Positions 49,955 to 60,161 are shown, counted from the stretch's first letter. The stretch is DNA of 64,000 nt from Trichodesmium erythraeum GBRTRLIN201 (GCA_018457135.1 JAGGDU010000176.1:43829-107828), one strand, 5' to 3'. Numbers and translations are program-made. Notes: a model not told the origin generated them from the sequence alone.

Positions 49955-51127
49955 ATGACAAATTTGAAAACACCAGCCAAGGAAGTCGGCTTTACTCACG
50001 AAGATTTTGCAGCCCTACTAGATAAATATGACTATCACTTTAGTCCTGGAGATATTGTAGCAGGGACAGTATTTAGCTTAGAACCAAGGGGAGCATTAAT
50101 TGACATTGGAGCTAAAACTGCTGCTTATATTCCCATCCAAGAAATGTCAATTAATAGAGTAGAAAACCCTGAAGAAGTTCTACAGTCTAATGAAACAAGA
50201 GAATTTTTTATTCTCACAGATGAAAATGAAGATGGACAGTTAACTTTGTCCATCCGAAGAATAGAATATATGCGGGCCTGGGAAAGAGTCCGACAATTAC
50301 AAGCAGAAGATGCAACTGTGCGGTCACAAGTATTTGCAACAAATCGTGGTGGGGCATTAGTTAGGATAGAAGGTTTGCGTGGATTTATTCCTGGTTCACA
50401 TATTAGTACACGCAAACCAAAAGAAGATTTACTTAATGAAGAATTACCTTTAAAATTCCTAGAAGTAGACGAAGAACGTAACCGTCTGGTTTTAAGTCAT
50501 CGTCGCGCCCTAGTTGAGCGGAAGATGAACCGCCTAGAGGTAGGGGAAGTAGTGATAGGCGCAGTTCGTGGTATTAAGCCTTATGGAGCTTTTATTGATA
50601 TTGGAGGAGTAAGTGGCCTACTCCATATATCAGAAATTTCTCATGACCATATAGAAACTCCTAGCAGTGTACTAAAAGTTAATGATGAACTGAAAGTTAT
50701 GATCATCGATCTAGATGCTGACAGAGGTCGTATATCTTTGTCAACAAAGCAACTAGAACCAGAACCAGGGGCGATGGTGAAAAATCCACAAATGGTATAT
50801 GACCAAGCAGAAGAAATGGCTGCTAAGTTTAGGGAAAAAATGATGGCTCCTCAGGGAGGGGAAACAGCAGTAGAAACACCTGAAGTTGGAGTAATAGCAG
50901 AAGCGACAGAAGCACCGGAAGGGGTGGCAACAGCAGAAGCGCTAGAAGCACCGGAAGAGGTAGCAACATCAGAAGCACTAAAAGTACCGGAAGAGGTAAT
51001 AACATCAGAAGCGCTAGAAGTGCCAGAAGAGTTAGCAACAGAAGCATCGCAAAAAACAGAGGAGACTGAGACTACAGTAGAAATAGCTATCGTAGATGAA
51101 GAGACATCAGCAGCAGCTTTAGAATAA
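49955..51127 (+). CDS. rps1: 30S ribosomal protein S1
   Basis: A 390-residue protein with three S1 RNA-binding domains: about 33-100 (GDIVAGTVFSLEPRGALIDI), 115-185 (SQVFATNRGGALVRIEGLRG) and 195-270 (GEVVIGAVRGIKPYGAFIDI). This is the cyanobacterial/plastid short S1 form, which helps mRNA binding by the 30S subunit. Residues about 316-363 are four 12-residue repeats of the type EALEAPEEVATS, followed by an acidic tail; this extension is unusual and low-complexity. The start is ATG at 49955 with AAGGAGAG upstream. Confidence 0.96.
   Translation: MTNLKTPAKEVGFTHEDFAALLDKYDYHFSPGDIVAGTVFSLEPRGALIDIGAKTAAYIPIQEMSINRVENPEEVLQSNETREFFILTDENEDGQLTLSIRRIEYMRAWERVRQLQAEDATVRSQVFATNRGGALVRIEGLRGFIPGSHISTRKPKEDLLNEELPLKFLEVDEERNRLVLSHRRALVERKMNRLEVGEVVIGAVRGIKPYGAFIDIGGVSGLLHISEISHDHIETPSSVLKVNDELKVMIIDLDADRGRISLSTKQLEPEPGAMVKNPQMVYDQAEEMAAKFREKMMAPQGGETAVETPEVGVIAEATEAPEGVATAEALEAPEEVATSEALKVPEEVITSEALEVPEELATEASQKTEETETTVEIAIVDEETSAAALE
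50900..51043 (+). repeat. Four 36-bp minisatellite units inside rps1
   Basis: In-frame units at 50900, 50936, 50972 and 51008 encode EATEAPEGVATA, EALEAPEEVATS, EALKVPEEVITS and EALEVPEELATE. The unit length is a multiple of three, so copy number can vary without loss of frame. Confidence 0.9.
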
Positions 51128-51166
51128 ACCTCGTATTTTGCTTTCTTAATATTCACAAATCAAAAA

Positions 51167-51276
51167 ATACAGTAGATTTCATCAAGGGTGAGGTACAGCC
51201 CTCGCCGATAAGATATCTGTGATACAAAGGTATTATTATTAATAATTGTACCTCATAGACTTGGAATCTGCTGTAT
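51167..51276. repeat. MITE-like inverted repeat between rps1 and the HAD gene
   Basis: Left arm atacagtagatttc..gaggtac (51167-51196) and right arm gtacctc..gaatctgctgtat (51248-51276) are imperfect inverted copies around 51 bp. The ends match the repeat at 22816-22844. It fills most of the 187-bp gap between the two genes. Confidence 0.7.
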
Positions 51277-51314
51277 GACACAAGAGTAGCATAAAATATT
51301 GCATATATAACAAA

Positions 51315-52049
51315 ATGGTAGCTATTAACTGTGGAGGTCTAATTTTCCATGATATTCAAGCAATTATTTTTGATAAAGATGGTACCCTAGAAGACTCTCA
51401 AGAGTTTTTAAGAAATTTAGGACAAAAGCGAGCTCGCCTTATTGATGCTAAAATTCCTGGGATAGGAGAACCACTACTCATGGCTTTTGGGATTAATGAC
51501 AATAATATTAACTCTACAGGATTAATGGCGGTTGGCAGTAGACGAGAAAACGAAATTGCAGCAGCAGCTTATATTGCTGAGACTGGTCGGGGTTGGTTAG
51601 AATCATTAACTATTGCCAAAGAAGCTTTTACAGAAGCTGACCAAATACTGCCAAAGTCTACTCCTGGTTCTCTGTTTAAGGGTAGCCAAGAAGTATTAAA
51701 GTATCTCTCTCAAGCAGGTATACAACTGGGTATATTGTCTGCAGATAATACAACAGCAGTGCAAAATTTTGTTAAATACTATCAACTTAACGATTATATC
51801 CAACTAGAAATGGGGGTTGATGATGGTCTTAGTAAACCAGATCCAGAACTATTTTTACAAGCTTGTCATAAATTAGGGTGTAAACCAGTTAGGACATTAA
51901 TTGTGGGAGATTCTCCCACAGATATAGAAATGGGGAGAAAAGCAGGAGCAGCAGGTTGTATTGGTATTTTTTTTGGGAAAAGCGAAGCTGAGCATCTACA
52001 ACTAGCAGATGTGGCGATCGCTAAGTTAGAAGAAATTAAAGTGTTGTAA
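51315..52049 (+). CDS. HAD-superfamily hydrolase (phosphoglycolate phosphatase-like)
   Basis: A 244-residue HAD subfamily I protein. Motif I is IIFDKDGTLED (Asp20 nucleophile, Asp22), motif II is LGILSADNT, motif III is the Lys in GLSKPDPELF, and motif IV is VGDSPTDIEMG. Such enzymes remove phosphate from small metabolites; the substrate (phosphoglycolate or another) cannot be told from sequence. The start ATG 51315 lies 28 bp before the nucleophile strand typical of relatives. It stands alone between a repeat and the metK spacer. Confidence 0.88.
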   Translation: MVAINCGGLIFHDIQAIIFDKDGTLEDSQEFLRNLGQKRARLIDAKIPGIGEPLLMAFGINDNNINSTGLMAVGSRRENEIAAAAYIAETGRGWLESLTIAKEAFTEADQILPKSTPGSLFKGSQEVLKYLSQAGIQLGILSADNTTAVQNFVKYYQLNDYIQLEMGVDDGLSKPDPELFLQACHKLGCKPVRTLIVGDSPTDIEMGRKAGAAGCIGIFFGKSEAEHLQLADVAIAKLEEIKVL

Positions 52050-52534
52050 ATGACAGCTTTCGGTTTAATTAGGATTTGCCTAATTATTGATCAAAAATCT
52101 TGAATTGGACATGGTATAACTCCAAAATTCTTGGTCTTATCTAGAAAATTAATTAATTATTTATTTGTGTATTTGCATACAATCTTTGATATAGTCAAGT
52201 AAGCTATTAACTCAGGGAGAGTAAAAAAATAATTCAGAATTTTCTGCTTCTGGTCAAAATTTGTTATGGACCAAAGAATATAATGTCAAATGGGATAAAA
52301 TGAGACAGTTTTCAGCTTAAAGTTTAACTTAGGCTATTTCCTACAGAAAGGTAATGCTAGAAGAGGCACAATAGCTTACTGGAAACTAAGTTTGCAGTTG
52401 AGTAGTTCACAATATTCGATGACACAGAAAGTAGACAGTAGAAAAAAGTAGTTATTCTGGATAAATATTATCCCTAAGTTAAAGTTTATTACCTGTTCGG
52501 CTAATTCGTGGAAAAATATAAGGAGGAATTACTA
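52050..52534. other. metK upstream region
   Basis: About 480 bp. I looked for a SAM riboswitch (conserved four-way junction pieces) and did not see one. The only clear element is AAGGAGGA at 52520-52527, which fixes the metK start. Confidence 0.45.
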
Positions 52535-53797
52535 TTGTCTAGTCGTTACTTATTCACTTCTGAGTCTGTTACAGAAGGACATCCAGATAAAATTTGCGAC
52601 CAAATTTCAGACACAATTATAGATGCTATACTAGCCCAAGATCCTCAAAGTCGTGTAGCTGCTGAAGTAGTAGTGAACACAGGGTTAGTACTAATTACTG
52701 GTGAAATTACAACCAAGGCCCAAGTAAATTATATAGAATTGGCCAGAAAAAAAATTGCTGACATTGGCTATGTCCATGCCGAAAATGGTTTTTCTGCTGA
52801 TAGTTGTTCCGTTTTAGTAGCTCTTGATGAGCAATCAGCAGATATTGCTCAAGGAGTAGACAAAGCTCAAGAAACTCGTGAACTCTTAAGTGAAGAAGAA
52901 CTTGATGCAGTGGGAGCAGGAGACCAGGGCTTAATGTTTGGTTTTGCTTGTAATGAAACTCCTGAATTAATGCCTTTACCTATAAGTTTAGCACATCGAG
53001 TTTGCCGGCAACTAACTGCGGTGAGAAAAACAGGTCAACTTCCCTATTTAAGGCCAGATGGCAAAAGTCAAGTCACTATTACTTATGAAGATGGCCGTCC
53101 TGTTGGTATCGATACAATCTTAATTTCTACCCAACATACTGCTAAAATTGGGGAAATCACAGAATTATCAGATATTCAAGCTAAGATTAAAGAAGACCTC
53201 TGGAAGTATGTTGTTGAGCCAATATTTAAAGACGCAGAGATTAAACCTAATTCACAAACTCGTTTTCTTGTCAACCCCACTGGTAAATTTGTTATTGGCG
53301 GTCCACAGGGAGATTGTGGTCTGACAGGACGTAAAATCATAATAGATACTTATGGTGGTTATTCCCGTCATGGAGGCGGTGCTTTTTCAGGAAAAGATCC
53401 CACTAAGGTAGACCGCTCAGCAGCTTATGCTTGTCGCTATATAGCTAAAAATATTGTTGCAGCAGATCTAGCAGAAAAGTGTGAGGTTCAAATTAGTTAT
53501 GCGATTGGTGTAGCAAAACCTGTTAGTATGATGATTGAAACTTTTGGTACTTCTAAGGTTGATGAAGATAAGTTATTAGAAGTAGTGAAAGAAAACTTTG
53601 AACTCCGTCCAGCAGGAATTATTCAGAATTTTAACCTTCGGAACTTGCCTGGAGAAAGAGGAGGTCGTTTTTATCAAGATGTTGCTGCTTATGGTCACTT
53701 GGGACGTACCGATCTAGATTTACCTTGGGAGCAAACAGATAAAGTGGAGTTATTAAAGCAAGCATTTAGTCCACAGTTATTAGCTACAGCTTCATAA
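52535..53797 (+). CDS. metK: S-adenosylmethionine synthase
   Basis: A 420-residue enzyme making SAM from methionine and ATP in the cytoplasm. Motifs are [12 protein letters not shown] near the start, [12 protein letters not shown] (ATP loop) and [19 protein letters not shown] (phosphate and metal loop). The frame extends upstream to a GTG at 52508, but the strong AAGGAGGA at 52520-52527 lies inside that extension, seven bases before a TTG at 52535. The TTG gives [19 protein letters not shown], the normal family start, so I take TTG 52535. The length fits. A terminator follows at 53840. Confidence 0.96.
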   Translation: MSSRYLFTSESVTEGHPDKICDQISDTIIDAILAQDPQSRVAAEVVVNTGLVLITGEITTKAQVNYIELARKKIADIGYVHAENGFSADSCSVLVALDEQSADIAQGVDKAQETRELLSEEELDAVGAGDQGLMFGFACNETPELMPLPISLAHRVCRQLTAVRKTGQLPYLRPDGKSQVTITYEDGRPVGIDTILISTQHTAKIGEITELSDIQAKIKEDLWKYVVEPIFKDAEIKPNSQTRFLVNPTGKFVIGGPQGDCGLTGRKIIIDTYGGYSRHGGGAFSGKDPTKVDRSAAYACRYIAKNIVAADLAEKCEVQISYAIGVAKPVSMMIETFGTSKVDEDKLLEVVKENFELRPAGIIQNFNLRNLPGERGGRFYQDVAAYGHLGRTDLDLPWEQTDKVELLKQAFSPQLLATAS

Positions 53798-53839
53798 GTC
53801 TCTATAGACTTTTGATTACCAAATAATATTTAATTTGGA

Positions 53840-53876
53840 GCAACCAAGAGAACTCAGTTTCTTTTGGTTGTTAATT
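53840..53876 (+). terminator. Terminator after metK
   Basis: CAACCAAGAGAA and TTTCTTTTGGTTG pair over about 11 bp (one G-T pair) and are followed by ttaattt. It lies 43 bp after the metK stop. Confidence 0.7.
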
Positions 53877-54000
53877 TATTTCTGTTCGTACTTATATAGC
53901 ATTACGAAGATGGGTGCGGTTCTTTTGATGTAAAAAAATGTATAAAAAATATATATTTTGGCCATAGTACTATAGAAATAACCTAAATATTGGTTATTTA

Positions 54001-54480
54001 TCAAGCATTAACGATAAATTCCCATCCATTTATTTGATGTACCACTTTTTGGGTTAACTTATTTAAACTTTTAGTCAGAGCATTTTTTAACTCCTCTATG
54101 TTGTCAAATTTAATTCACCTCAAATATTTCTTAATGTATTGGTATAACTTCTCAATTGGATTAATTTTCTGGCTATAAGCAGGTTGAAATAGTCAAATAA
54201 TATTGTCTAGGAATATTTAAGTTTAAAGCCTTATACAGTCTACCATTATCTAGTTTAATTATGTAGATTTTATGGCTAAACTTTCCTGTAAATAATTATA
54301 AAAAATGATCAAAAAAACACTATTTAAATGAGTAAATTCCCCACAAAAACTTTCACCAGTTGATAGTTCTATTAAGCTGTATAACTATCGATAAAGAAAC
54401 TTCAATTGCTATTTTCCAAAAGGCTTTACCCTAAAAGAGGTTATTTTTTACCTCGAAATAGTTTTTAATTTAAAACGACT
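54001..54480 (-). pseudogene. IS630-family transposase relic
   Basis: The minus strand, read across frameshifts, gives STGESFCGEFTHLNSV, IIKLDNGRLYKALNLNIPR, a damaged PAYSPE-like block, and IPIH..EIFEVN, ending in NGWEFIV and a stop at 54001. The order matches IS630/DDE_3 transposases. Many stops and frameshifts are present, and no intact ends were found. Confidence 0.65.
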
Positions 54481-55357
54481 TTCATACTGATACTAGTAGC
54501 AGATTTGTTGAGCATCTTTGAGCAAATTTTGATTTTTATTGAACATATATTCAATTAGCTCTGGGAGTTTTTTTAAAGTTATTTATCGTATCTTTTCCTT
54601 GTTTAATATTCACTGGAGGTGGCATTTTAATTTTAAGTTGAGCTTTGAATTGATAATGAGCTATTTTATATATAGTAATCCTAAATCATTAGTGACAATT
54701 GCTAGTTTTATTGCTAGTTTTCTTGAAAATAACTCCAACCCCTGCTCCTTTTGTTTTCTGCTTTCAGCATAAGTGTCTTCTAGTCGCCTATCTCTTTCAC
54801 TTTTCAGATCAGATAGGATTGCTATATAAGTAGGTTAGTGTTGAAATTTGTCGCTATGTAACACAATGTAGATTAACCTCAAATCAATTGTGTGCAGAAG
54901 CTTGGAGTCAGTACACAAATTTTAATATAGCTAAGTTTTTTCACACCTATCTACTTAGCCCAATTAGATTAAATGTAGAAACACCTTTTTAAAATCTTTC
55001 CCAGCTGTTATGAACGGGGGAGGCTTCTCAAAGAACAAAAACTTCGTGGGGGAAAAAATACGATTACTGCTATTATCTACAACCAAGGAAAGTATAGCAA
55101 AAGCTAATTAAAGCTAGGTCGAAAATTGACAGCGAAGATAAATATTATCGATCTTCAACACAAAATTTGGGAAGCTACATGATGTTTCGATAATTAGCTA
55201 TAATTAAAATCTATGTTTGTAGTTAAGCTTGGGCAAAAATATAGTAGGTTTTAGGACTAAAGTCCGACTACGAGTCTAATTATTCATGTCTTCTAGGAAC
55301 GAGAGAATGCTCGCTCGCTCAAAACTTTAGCCCTTATACCCTACTATCACCCTAAAC
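54481..55357. other. Spacer downstream of argZ
   Basis: About 880 bp. A plus-strand frame at 54539-54772 lacks support. A repeat-like patch aggactaaagtccgactac occurs near 55252. No RNA gene or terminator was identified for the minus-strand argZ gene. Confidence 0.35.
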
Positions 55358-57469
55358 TTACACTTTTCCTACAAAATAAGGACTGGTCAACTGATCCAAT
55401 TGTGTTATCAATAAACTGAGGAATAAACCAACATCTGTCACCACACCTATAGACTCAACGGAACCTCGATCACTCAATTTAGTCACCACTGCTGGATTAA
55501 TATCTACACAAACCATCTTCACTCCAGCAGGTGTCATATTCCCTACCCCAATAGAATGCAACATAGTTGACAACATCAAAACCATGTCAACACCTTTCAA
55601 CAACTCAGTGTATTCTTCTTGTGCCTTAATCAAATCCATCTGAGTATCAGGTAAAGGTCCGTCATCACGAATTGAACCAGCTAAAACAAACGGCACATTA
55701 TTTTTAACACACTCATACATCACCCCATTCGTCAGAACGCCCTTCTCTACTGCTGTAGCAATACTACCACAACGCCGAATAGTATTAATAGTATTCAAAT
55801 GATGTCGGTGTCCACCATGAACAGCAACTCCCTGTGTCATATCTACACCGAGAGAAGTTCCCATTAGTGATTGTTCAATATCGTGAACTGCGATCGCATT
55901 ACCACCTAACAAAGCTTGTACATATCCCTGACGAATCAAACTTGCTAAATGCTTGCTACCGCCAGTATGAATAACAACTGGTCCTGCGGTCACTACTACT
56001 TTGCCTCCGCGATCGCGTATTTGCCGTAATTCCCAAGCTACTTGTTCAACTACTAATTCTACACGACGTTCACTAGAAACACCAGCAGACATAAAACTGA
56101 ACTCTTCTTTATTTCGTTTTTCACGGGATTCAGTTTTACGAATAGTGCGTATACCTGCCACATCCACAACTGCTTTTTCGTCAATTTTTAGATCCCTTAT
56201 CACCTTGCATTTAGCTTGAATATGACCATCGGCTTCCGTAATAGCTATCGCTCCATCCATTCTTTGATTTTGTACCTGTATCCACTGACCTTTTACTCTA
56301 ACTTCAGTGGGATAAATAGTAGTAACATAAAAATCATCAGGAGCTACACCATCTTGTTCTACTGGCTCCAATTTAGCATCCTGAACATTTTCAGTAGGAA
56401 TTACTGCACCGATATCAATAAGCTGGCTCATTATTTCTTCCATGATTCCATGGGATGGGGCAGAAACTTTGACTTCAGCAAGGGAAGTGCTTTGACGTTG
56501 TTCTCCCAGATTAAAGTTAAGGACTTTAAAACTACCACCACCTTCAACTATTAAGTCTAAAGCTTGGTTAATTAAGCCAGCATCAAGCAAATGTCCTTCC
56601 ATGCGAATAGTGCGACTTTCGACCTGTACACTGGCATAGCTATCTGGTATAATTGGTTCTGTGACTCGAAGAGTGAGACATTTAGCTGCACCACCTGCTT
56701 TGAGGAATTCAGTTAGAGGTGTTTCTATGATCTTGAAACCTGCTTCAGTAATACCTGATTTCAAGTCATCACTAACCTTGTTCATTATAATGGTTTGATT
56801 AATATTAACTGCATTGCAAGCAAAGTTCACTGCATCTGCTTCTGCTACTATAATCCGTTTTTCTGGGGGTACTCGCATTTCAATTAGACGATTAGAATAA
56901 GAGTCGAATGCGGGTGGATAATAGAGTAAGTAACCGCCAGTTAGAGGACAGAAGCAAGTATCGAGGTGATAGAAACGCTCGTCTATGAGTCGCAGGGATA
57001 GCACTTCAATATCAAGCCATTTTGCCAAAAGTGGGTGAGAGTCTAATTCCGAACGGAAACCATATCCTGCCCAGAGATAACGACCTTCTCTGTCTAGGAG
57101 AGCATCCCCTGCTCCTTCAAAGGGCAGGTCTTTGGGGAGTTCGTGAACGATGAAACCTTGGCTGAGGAACCATTCTTTGAAGTGGGGTTCTTCTCCTTGG
57201 CGTTCTTTGTGGTAGAAACGACTCAGAACTACTGTCTTTCCTAGAACTAGACCTGCATTGGCAGTAAATACCATATCAGGCCAACCTTTTTGGGGTGTTA
57301 CTAGGTCTACAATAGCGTGTTCTTTGATAATGTCGTGGAGTTTATACCATTGTTCGACAGAGCGATCGCGCGAGGATTTATGGATGTTGCCCTCCATCCA
57401 AGGATTAATTACATAGTCCACATCATAGTGGTCAGGGGCACATAAGAGAAAGCGAATTGAATCATTCAT
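55358..57469 (-). CDS. argZ: Bifunctional arginine dihydrolase/ornithine cyclodeaminase (ArgZ/AgrE)
   Basis: A 703-residue two-part enzyme. The N-terminal guanidine-modifying domain (1-280) has FTANAGL (Asn71), HLDTCF (His168) and AAKCLTLR with Cys264, the residues known for arginine dihydrolase activity: arginine to ornithine, CO2 and two ammonia. The C-terminal LOR/SDH-type domain (about 285-700) corresponds to ornithine cyclodeaminase, giving proline. In Anabaena (AgrE) and Synechocystis (ArgZ) it mobilises nitrogen from arginine, including from cyanophycin. Length and residues are intact. The start is ATG at 57469. No cyanophycinase gene is in the window. Confidence 0.93.
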   Translation of the reverse strand: MNDSIRFLLCAPDHYDVDYVINPWMEGNIHKSSRDRSVEQWYKLHDIIKEHAIVDLVTPQKGWPDMVFTANAGLVLGKTVVLSRFYHKERQGEEPHFKEWFLSQGFIVHELPKDLPFEGAGDALLDREGRYLWAGYGFRSELDSHPLLAKWLDIEVLSLRLIDERFYHLDTCFCPLTGGYLLYYPPAFDSYSNRLIEMRVPPEKRIIVAEADAVNFACNAVNINQTIIMNKVSDDLKSGITEAGFKIIETPLTEFLKAGGAAKCLTLRVTEPIIPDSYASVQVESRTIRMEGHLLDAGLINQALDLIVEGGGSFKVLNFNLGEQRQSTSLAEVKVSAPSHGIMEEIMSQLIDIGAVIPTENVQDAKLEPVEQDGVAPDDFYVTTIYPTEVRVKGQWIQVQNQRMDGAIAITEADGHIQAKCKVIRDLKIDEKAVVDVAGIRTIRKTESREKRNKEEFSFMSAGVSSERRVELVVEQVAWELRQIRDRGGKVVVTAGPVVIHTGGSKHLASLIRQGYVQALLGGNAIAVHDIEQSLMGTSLGVDMTQGVAVHGGHRHHLNTINTIRRCGSIATAVEKGVLTNGVMYECVKNNVPFVLAGSIRDDGPLPDTQMDLIKAQEEYTELLKGVDMVLMLSTMLHSIGVGNMTPAGVKMVCVDINPAVVTKLSDRGSVESIGVVTDVGLFLSLLITQLDQLTSPYFVGKV

Positions 57470-57774
57470 AATTAGTACCTGGCAGGTGCTATATGTATAG
57501 GTCTACTGACTTTATTTGATAACCAACAGAAAACTGCACTCCTAAAATTATTGAGGAGCATAATTTTACTGTAAAAAGGCTAATATTTTATATTATCACA
57601 GTAACGCCATATCCAATGCTATTTTTTTGAACAGGACTTACACAGAAATAGGTCATTTCGCTTAAGTCTTGAAAATATTTGCAGAACTGGCAAATACCAC
57701 ATTATTAGGACTTACACAAAGAAACCCAGTTTTTTTGTTTTGCTGAAGTCCATCTTTATCAGAAACATTGCTTG
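57470..57774. other. Spacer with a dispersed repeat
   Basis: Contains aggacttacacaaagaaaccc (from about 57709) and a second aggacttacacagaaa near 57635. The first matches, inverted, gaaaccgggtttctttgcg near 59874-59900. The argZ promoter must lie near 57470-57600. Confidence 0.5.
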
Positions 57775-58285
57775 TTAAATAGGCATTTGCATGGGGATAA
57801 TTACTGACTCTTTCTTGTCGGTAGACTTAAGAGTTGGATCATATAGTGCTTCTCCCACCCTTGAGAAACCATACCGCTTCAATAGAGACAAATTGTGATA
57901 GAATGGCAACAACTAGAGTAGAAGCATTGTAATGCTCTTTAGCAACCTTACGAGCAAAAGAAAAAACCTTGCTAAAAGGAATTTTACCTCAATTTTCTTT
58001 TACTAAGACTAGGCGTGACATTTCACAGACCTTATTTTGATCAATTTGGTTAAAGTTAAATCCAGTTTCTTCTATTGGTAATCCAAGAGATGTATTAGGG
58101 ACAATTCGGTAAGTTCCAACAACAACTTTAGAGTCAATAATTTGCACATAAAGTGATAAGCGATCATAGTTGTCCGGTATCTGCATCCCCAACAAATTTA
58201 GTTCGTGATGAAAGATTGCTGTTTGCATCTGGTAACAAAGGTTTAGTTGCTCAGAGGTACTAACCGGCTGAATGGAAATGGTCAT
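57775..58285 (-). pseudogene. Decayed GNAT acyltransferase (autoinducer-synthase/FeeM-like)
   Basis: From ATG 58285 the frame gives MTISIQPVSTSEQLNLCYQM and later CEMSRLVLVKEN, typical of GNAT enzymes related to LuxI and N-acyl amino acid synthase FeeM. A TGA follows, then the same frame continues as GKIPFSKVFSFARKVAKEHY; a frameshift leads to the family C-terminus FGFSRVGEALYDPTLKSTD with IIPMQM and a stop at 57775. One stop and one frameshift break it. Family members acylate amino acids or make signal-like lipids. It lies 3' of the methyltransferase fragment on the same strand. Confidence 0.75.
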
Positions 58286-58304
58286 GGATAGTCTTTTTAC
58301 ATTA

Positions 58305-58487
58305 CTAAGCTTGAGCAAGGAAGTTTTCCGGATAAAAGTTAACTATTGCTTTTTGTAAATGGCGAAGCGTCTGACAACCATTCCCAATACAAGAATGTAT
58401 TTCCTTAGCGATATTCTGGTAGTCATAATAACCAGAAGTAACCCACATATCGTAATACTCAGTGAACCCCGTATATTGATTGCTCAT
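58305..58487 (-). pseudogene. N-terminal fragment of a class I SAM-dependent methyltransferase
   Basis: ATG 58487 has AAAGGAAA upstream. The first 35 residues (MSNQYTGFTEYYDMWVTSGY, DYQNIAKEI, GNGCQTL) match the start of a class I methyltransferase, in which the SAM-binding LELG-x-GTG loop should come next. Instead the frame jumps to HLQKAIVNFYPENFLAQA and stops after 60 residues. An internal deletion or frameshift is likely. It may still be translated as a 60-residue peptide. Confidence 0.5.
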
Positions 58488-58788
58488 TTTCCTTTCTATA
58501 AACTGAATGAGTAAATTACAAAAAATAGTCACGACTTAGACAGAAATCAGTTTTATCCACCAAAATTTGTTGTTTGACAGACAATAATTAACGCGATGTA
58601 CAACTTTTCCTAACTTACGAAATTTAGGGAGTTCTGAAAATAACCTTTTTAGCCTTATATCTATAAGCCTTGGTATTTTCAGATAAAGCTGCAAACCGCG
58701 TAATAATTAGGGCAATAAACCCGGTTTTTTGGTTGTTTACATAAGTCTTGACTATTATGAAACCAACTTTGATACAACCTCGTTAAAT

Positions 58789-59670
58789 CTATACTTCTTC
58801 TGCTGCACGCTGCATCAACTTTCGAGCAACGGACTGAGTGCCTGTATGCTTGAAGTAGGTTGTAGTCTTATCTAGAAATGCAGCTACAATATCTAAAGCG
58901 TCATCGGAAAAGTCGATAAAGCCACCAATACTGCCAAAAATACTTTCTGGCGTTAAACCAACTGACCCGACCAAGTTATCCATCCATCCTTGAACAGCTC
59001 CAAAAGTATTAGTAATAAAGCCAAATTTGTCATCTCCAGGAATAGCATCGCTAATTGCTCCAAAAACTGCATTACCTGCAAAAGCACTTTCACCCTCTCC
59101 GTCAAGGGTATCTTGTACTTTTTGCAGGAAGTCTGGACCCAAAGGTATTAAACCATCAAGAGAAACTAAAGCTGCCATTCGCATTAGAGATGGACCACTA
59201 TATTCCTCAGTTAGGTTTGTGACAAATTCTCCTGGCTGAAGAATGGGCAGGCCATTAAGTTTACTATAAGCTATCAATTCTGCTACAATTTTTAGGCACA
59301 GGTCAACAGATTGAATGGTGTCAGCTTTGGGAGTTAAGCCACCTAAAAAGCTTAAAAAGGGGATTTTTTCACTGACTATTTCGGCCATAGCTGCTGCAGC
59401 AAGGGCGCTGTCTACATTATCAACTAGGTTGTAATACCACATAGCTCCCTGGTATCCATTATCCCCGTCATTGTATAGTTCGAGCGCTTTGTTGCCGATA
59501 TCTAGAATTCTGTCTGCATCAGACTCCCCTGTAATTATTTCAATAGTTTGGTGAAAACCTATTACGTTTTCCCACTCTCCCGGAACTACAAAATCTAGAG
59601 CATTGAGTGTTTTTACCGTTAAATTATCACTTGGTAGTTCATTCAGTAATTCAATAATTGAATCGCTCAT
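58789..59670 (-). CDS. Unrecognised acidic helical protein in the acyltransferase cluster
   Basis: A 293-residue, intact frame from ATG 59670 with AAGAAGTGA upstream. It is acidic and rich in Ala, Gly and Leu, with no Cys-based motif and no signal peptide. Recurrent patches include LSFLGGLTPK, GLIPLGPDFLQKVQDTLDG and SIGGFIDFSDDALDIVAAFL. I do not recognise the family. It precedes the methyltransferase fragment and the broken acyltransferase on the same strand, so it probably belonged to the same small pathway. It is still open while its two neighbours are broken. Confidence 0.7.
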   Translation of the reverse strand: MSDSIIELLNELPSDNLTVKTLNALDFVVPGEWENVIGFHQTIEIITGESDADRILDIGNKALELYNDGDNGYQGAMWYYNLVDNVDSALAAAAMAEIVSEKIPFLSFLGGLTPKADTIQSVDLCLKIVAELIAYSKLNGLPILQPGEFVTNLTEEYSGPSLMRMAALVSLDGLIPLGPDFLQKVQDTLDGEGESAFAGNAVFGAISDAIPGDDKFGFITNTFGAVQGWMDNLVGSVGLTPESIFGSIGGFIDFSDDALDIVAAFLDKTTTYFKHTGTQSVARKLMQRAAEEV

Positions 59671-60161
59671 TTTTCACTTCTTTCTTTTTTTTTAATAGTT
59701 TGCATTTGAGCTACTTTATTATTATTGATTGTATATTGGTCTTGTCAGCAAAGTTTTTTTGATAGAATTCTTAGCATTCTGAAATTATTTGATTAACAGC
59801 AGTTATGCAGGTGAACCCAAAAACCCAGTTTCTCGTAGACATCTATTGCTCAAAACAAGGATTTATCGTAGAAACCGGGTTTCTTTGCGTAAATCCTAAT
59901 TAATTTAGATACAGTAAACTTTACCTGTTTTTTTGTGAAAAATTTTGGCACAGTTACAGGTATTTTTTTTGATTTATATTGAGTTATTATTTCTGTATTA
60001 AAGATAGAAAATTATGGTTTTGATTAATGCTTAACTACTTTTGTTTTGATTTAGGAAATTAACAATAGTTAAGTGATCGCGGTAAAGATGCAGATTATTT
60101 TTCTAATATCTCTCACTCATCCGCGATCGCCTCTTTTTAAGATAGATAAGATAATTAATGT
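59671..60161. other. Spacer with inverted copies of a dispersed repeat
   Basis: aacccagtttctcgtaga (near 59822) and tagaaaccgggtttct (near 59868) form an inverted pair; the second continues as ttgcgtaaatcct, matching the repeat at 57709 in opposite orientation. Two HIP1-related sites lie near 60078 and 60123. Confidence 0.5.

Noticed and set aside
50829..51156. Minus-strand Leu-rich and Ser-rich frames opposite rps1
   Set aside because: Artefacts of the rps1 minisatellite read in antisense.
52050..52534. Possible SAM riboswitch before metK
   Set aside because: I could not find the conserved junction elements of known SAM riboswitch classes.
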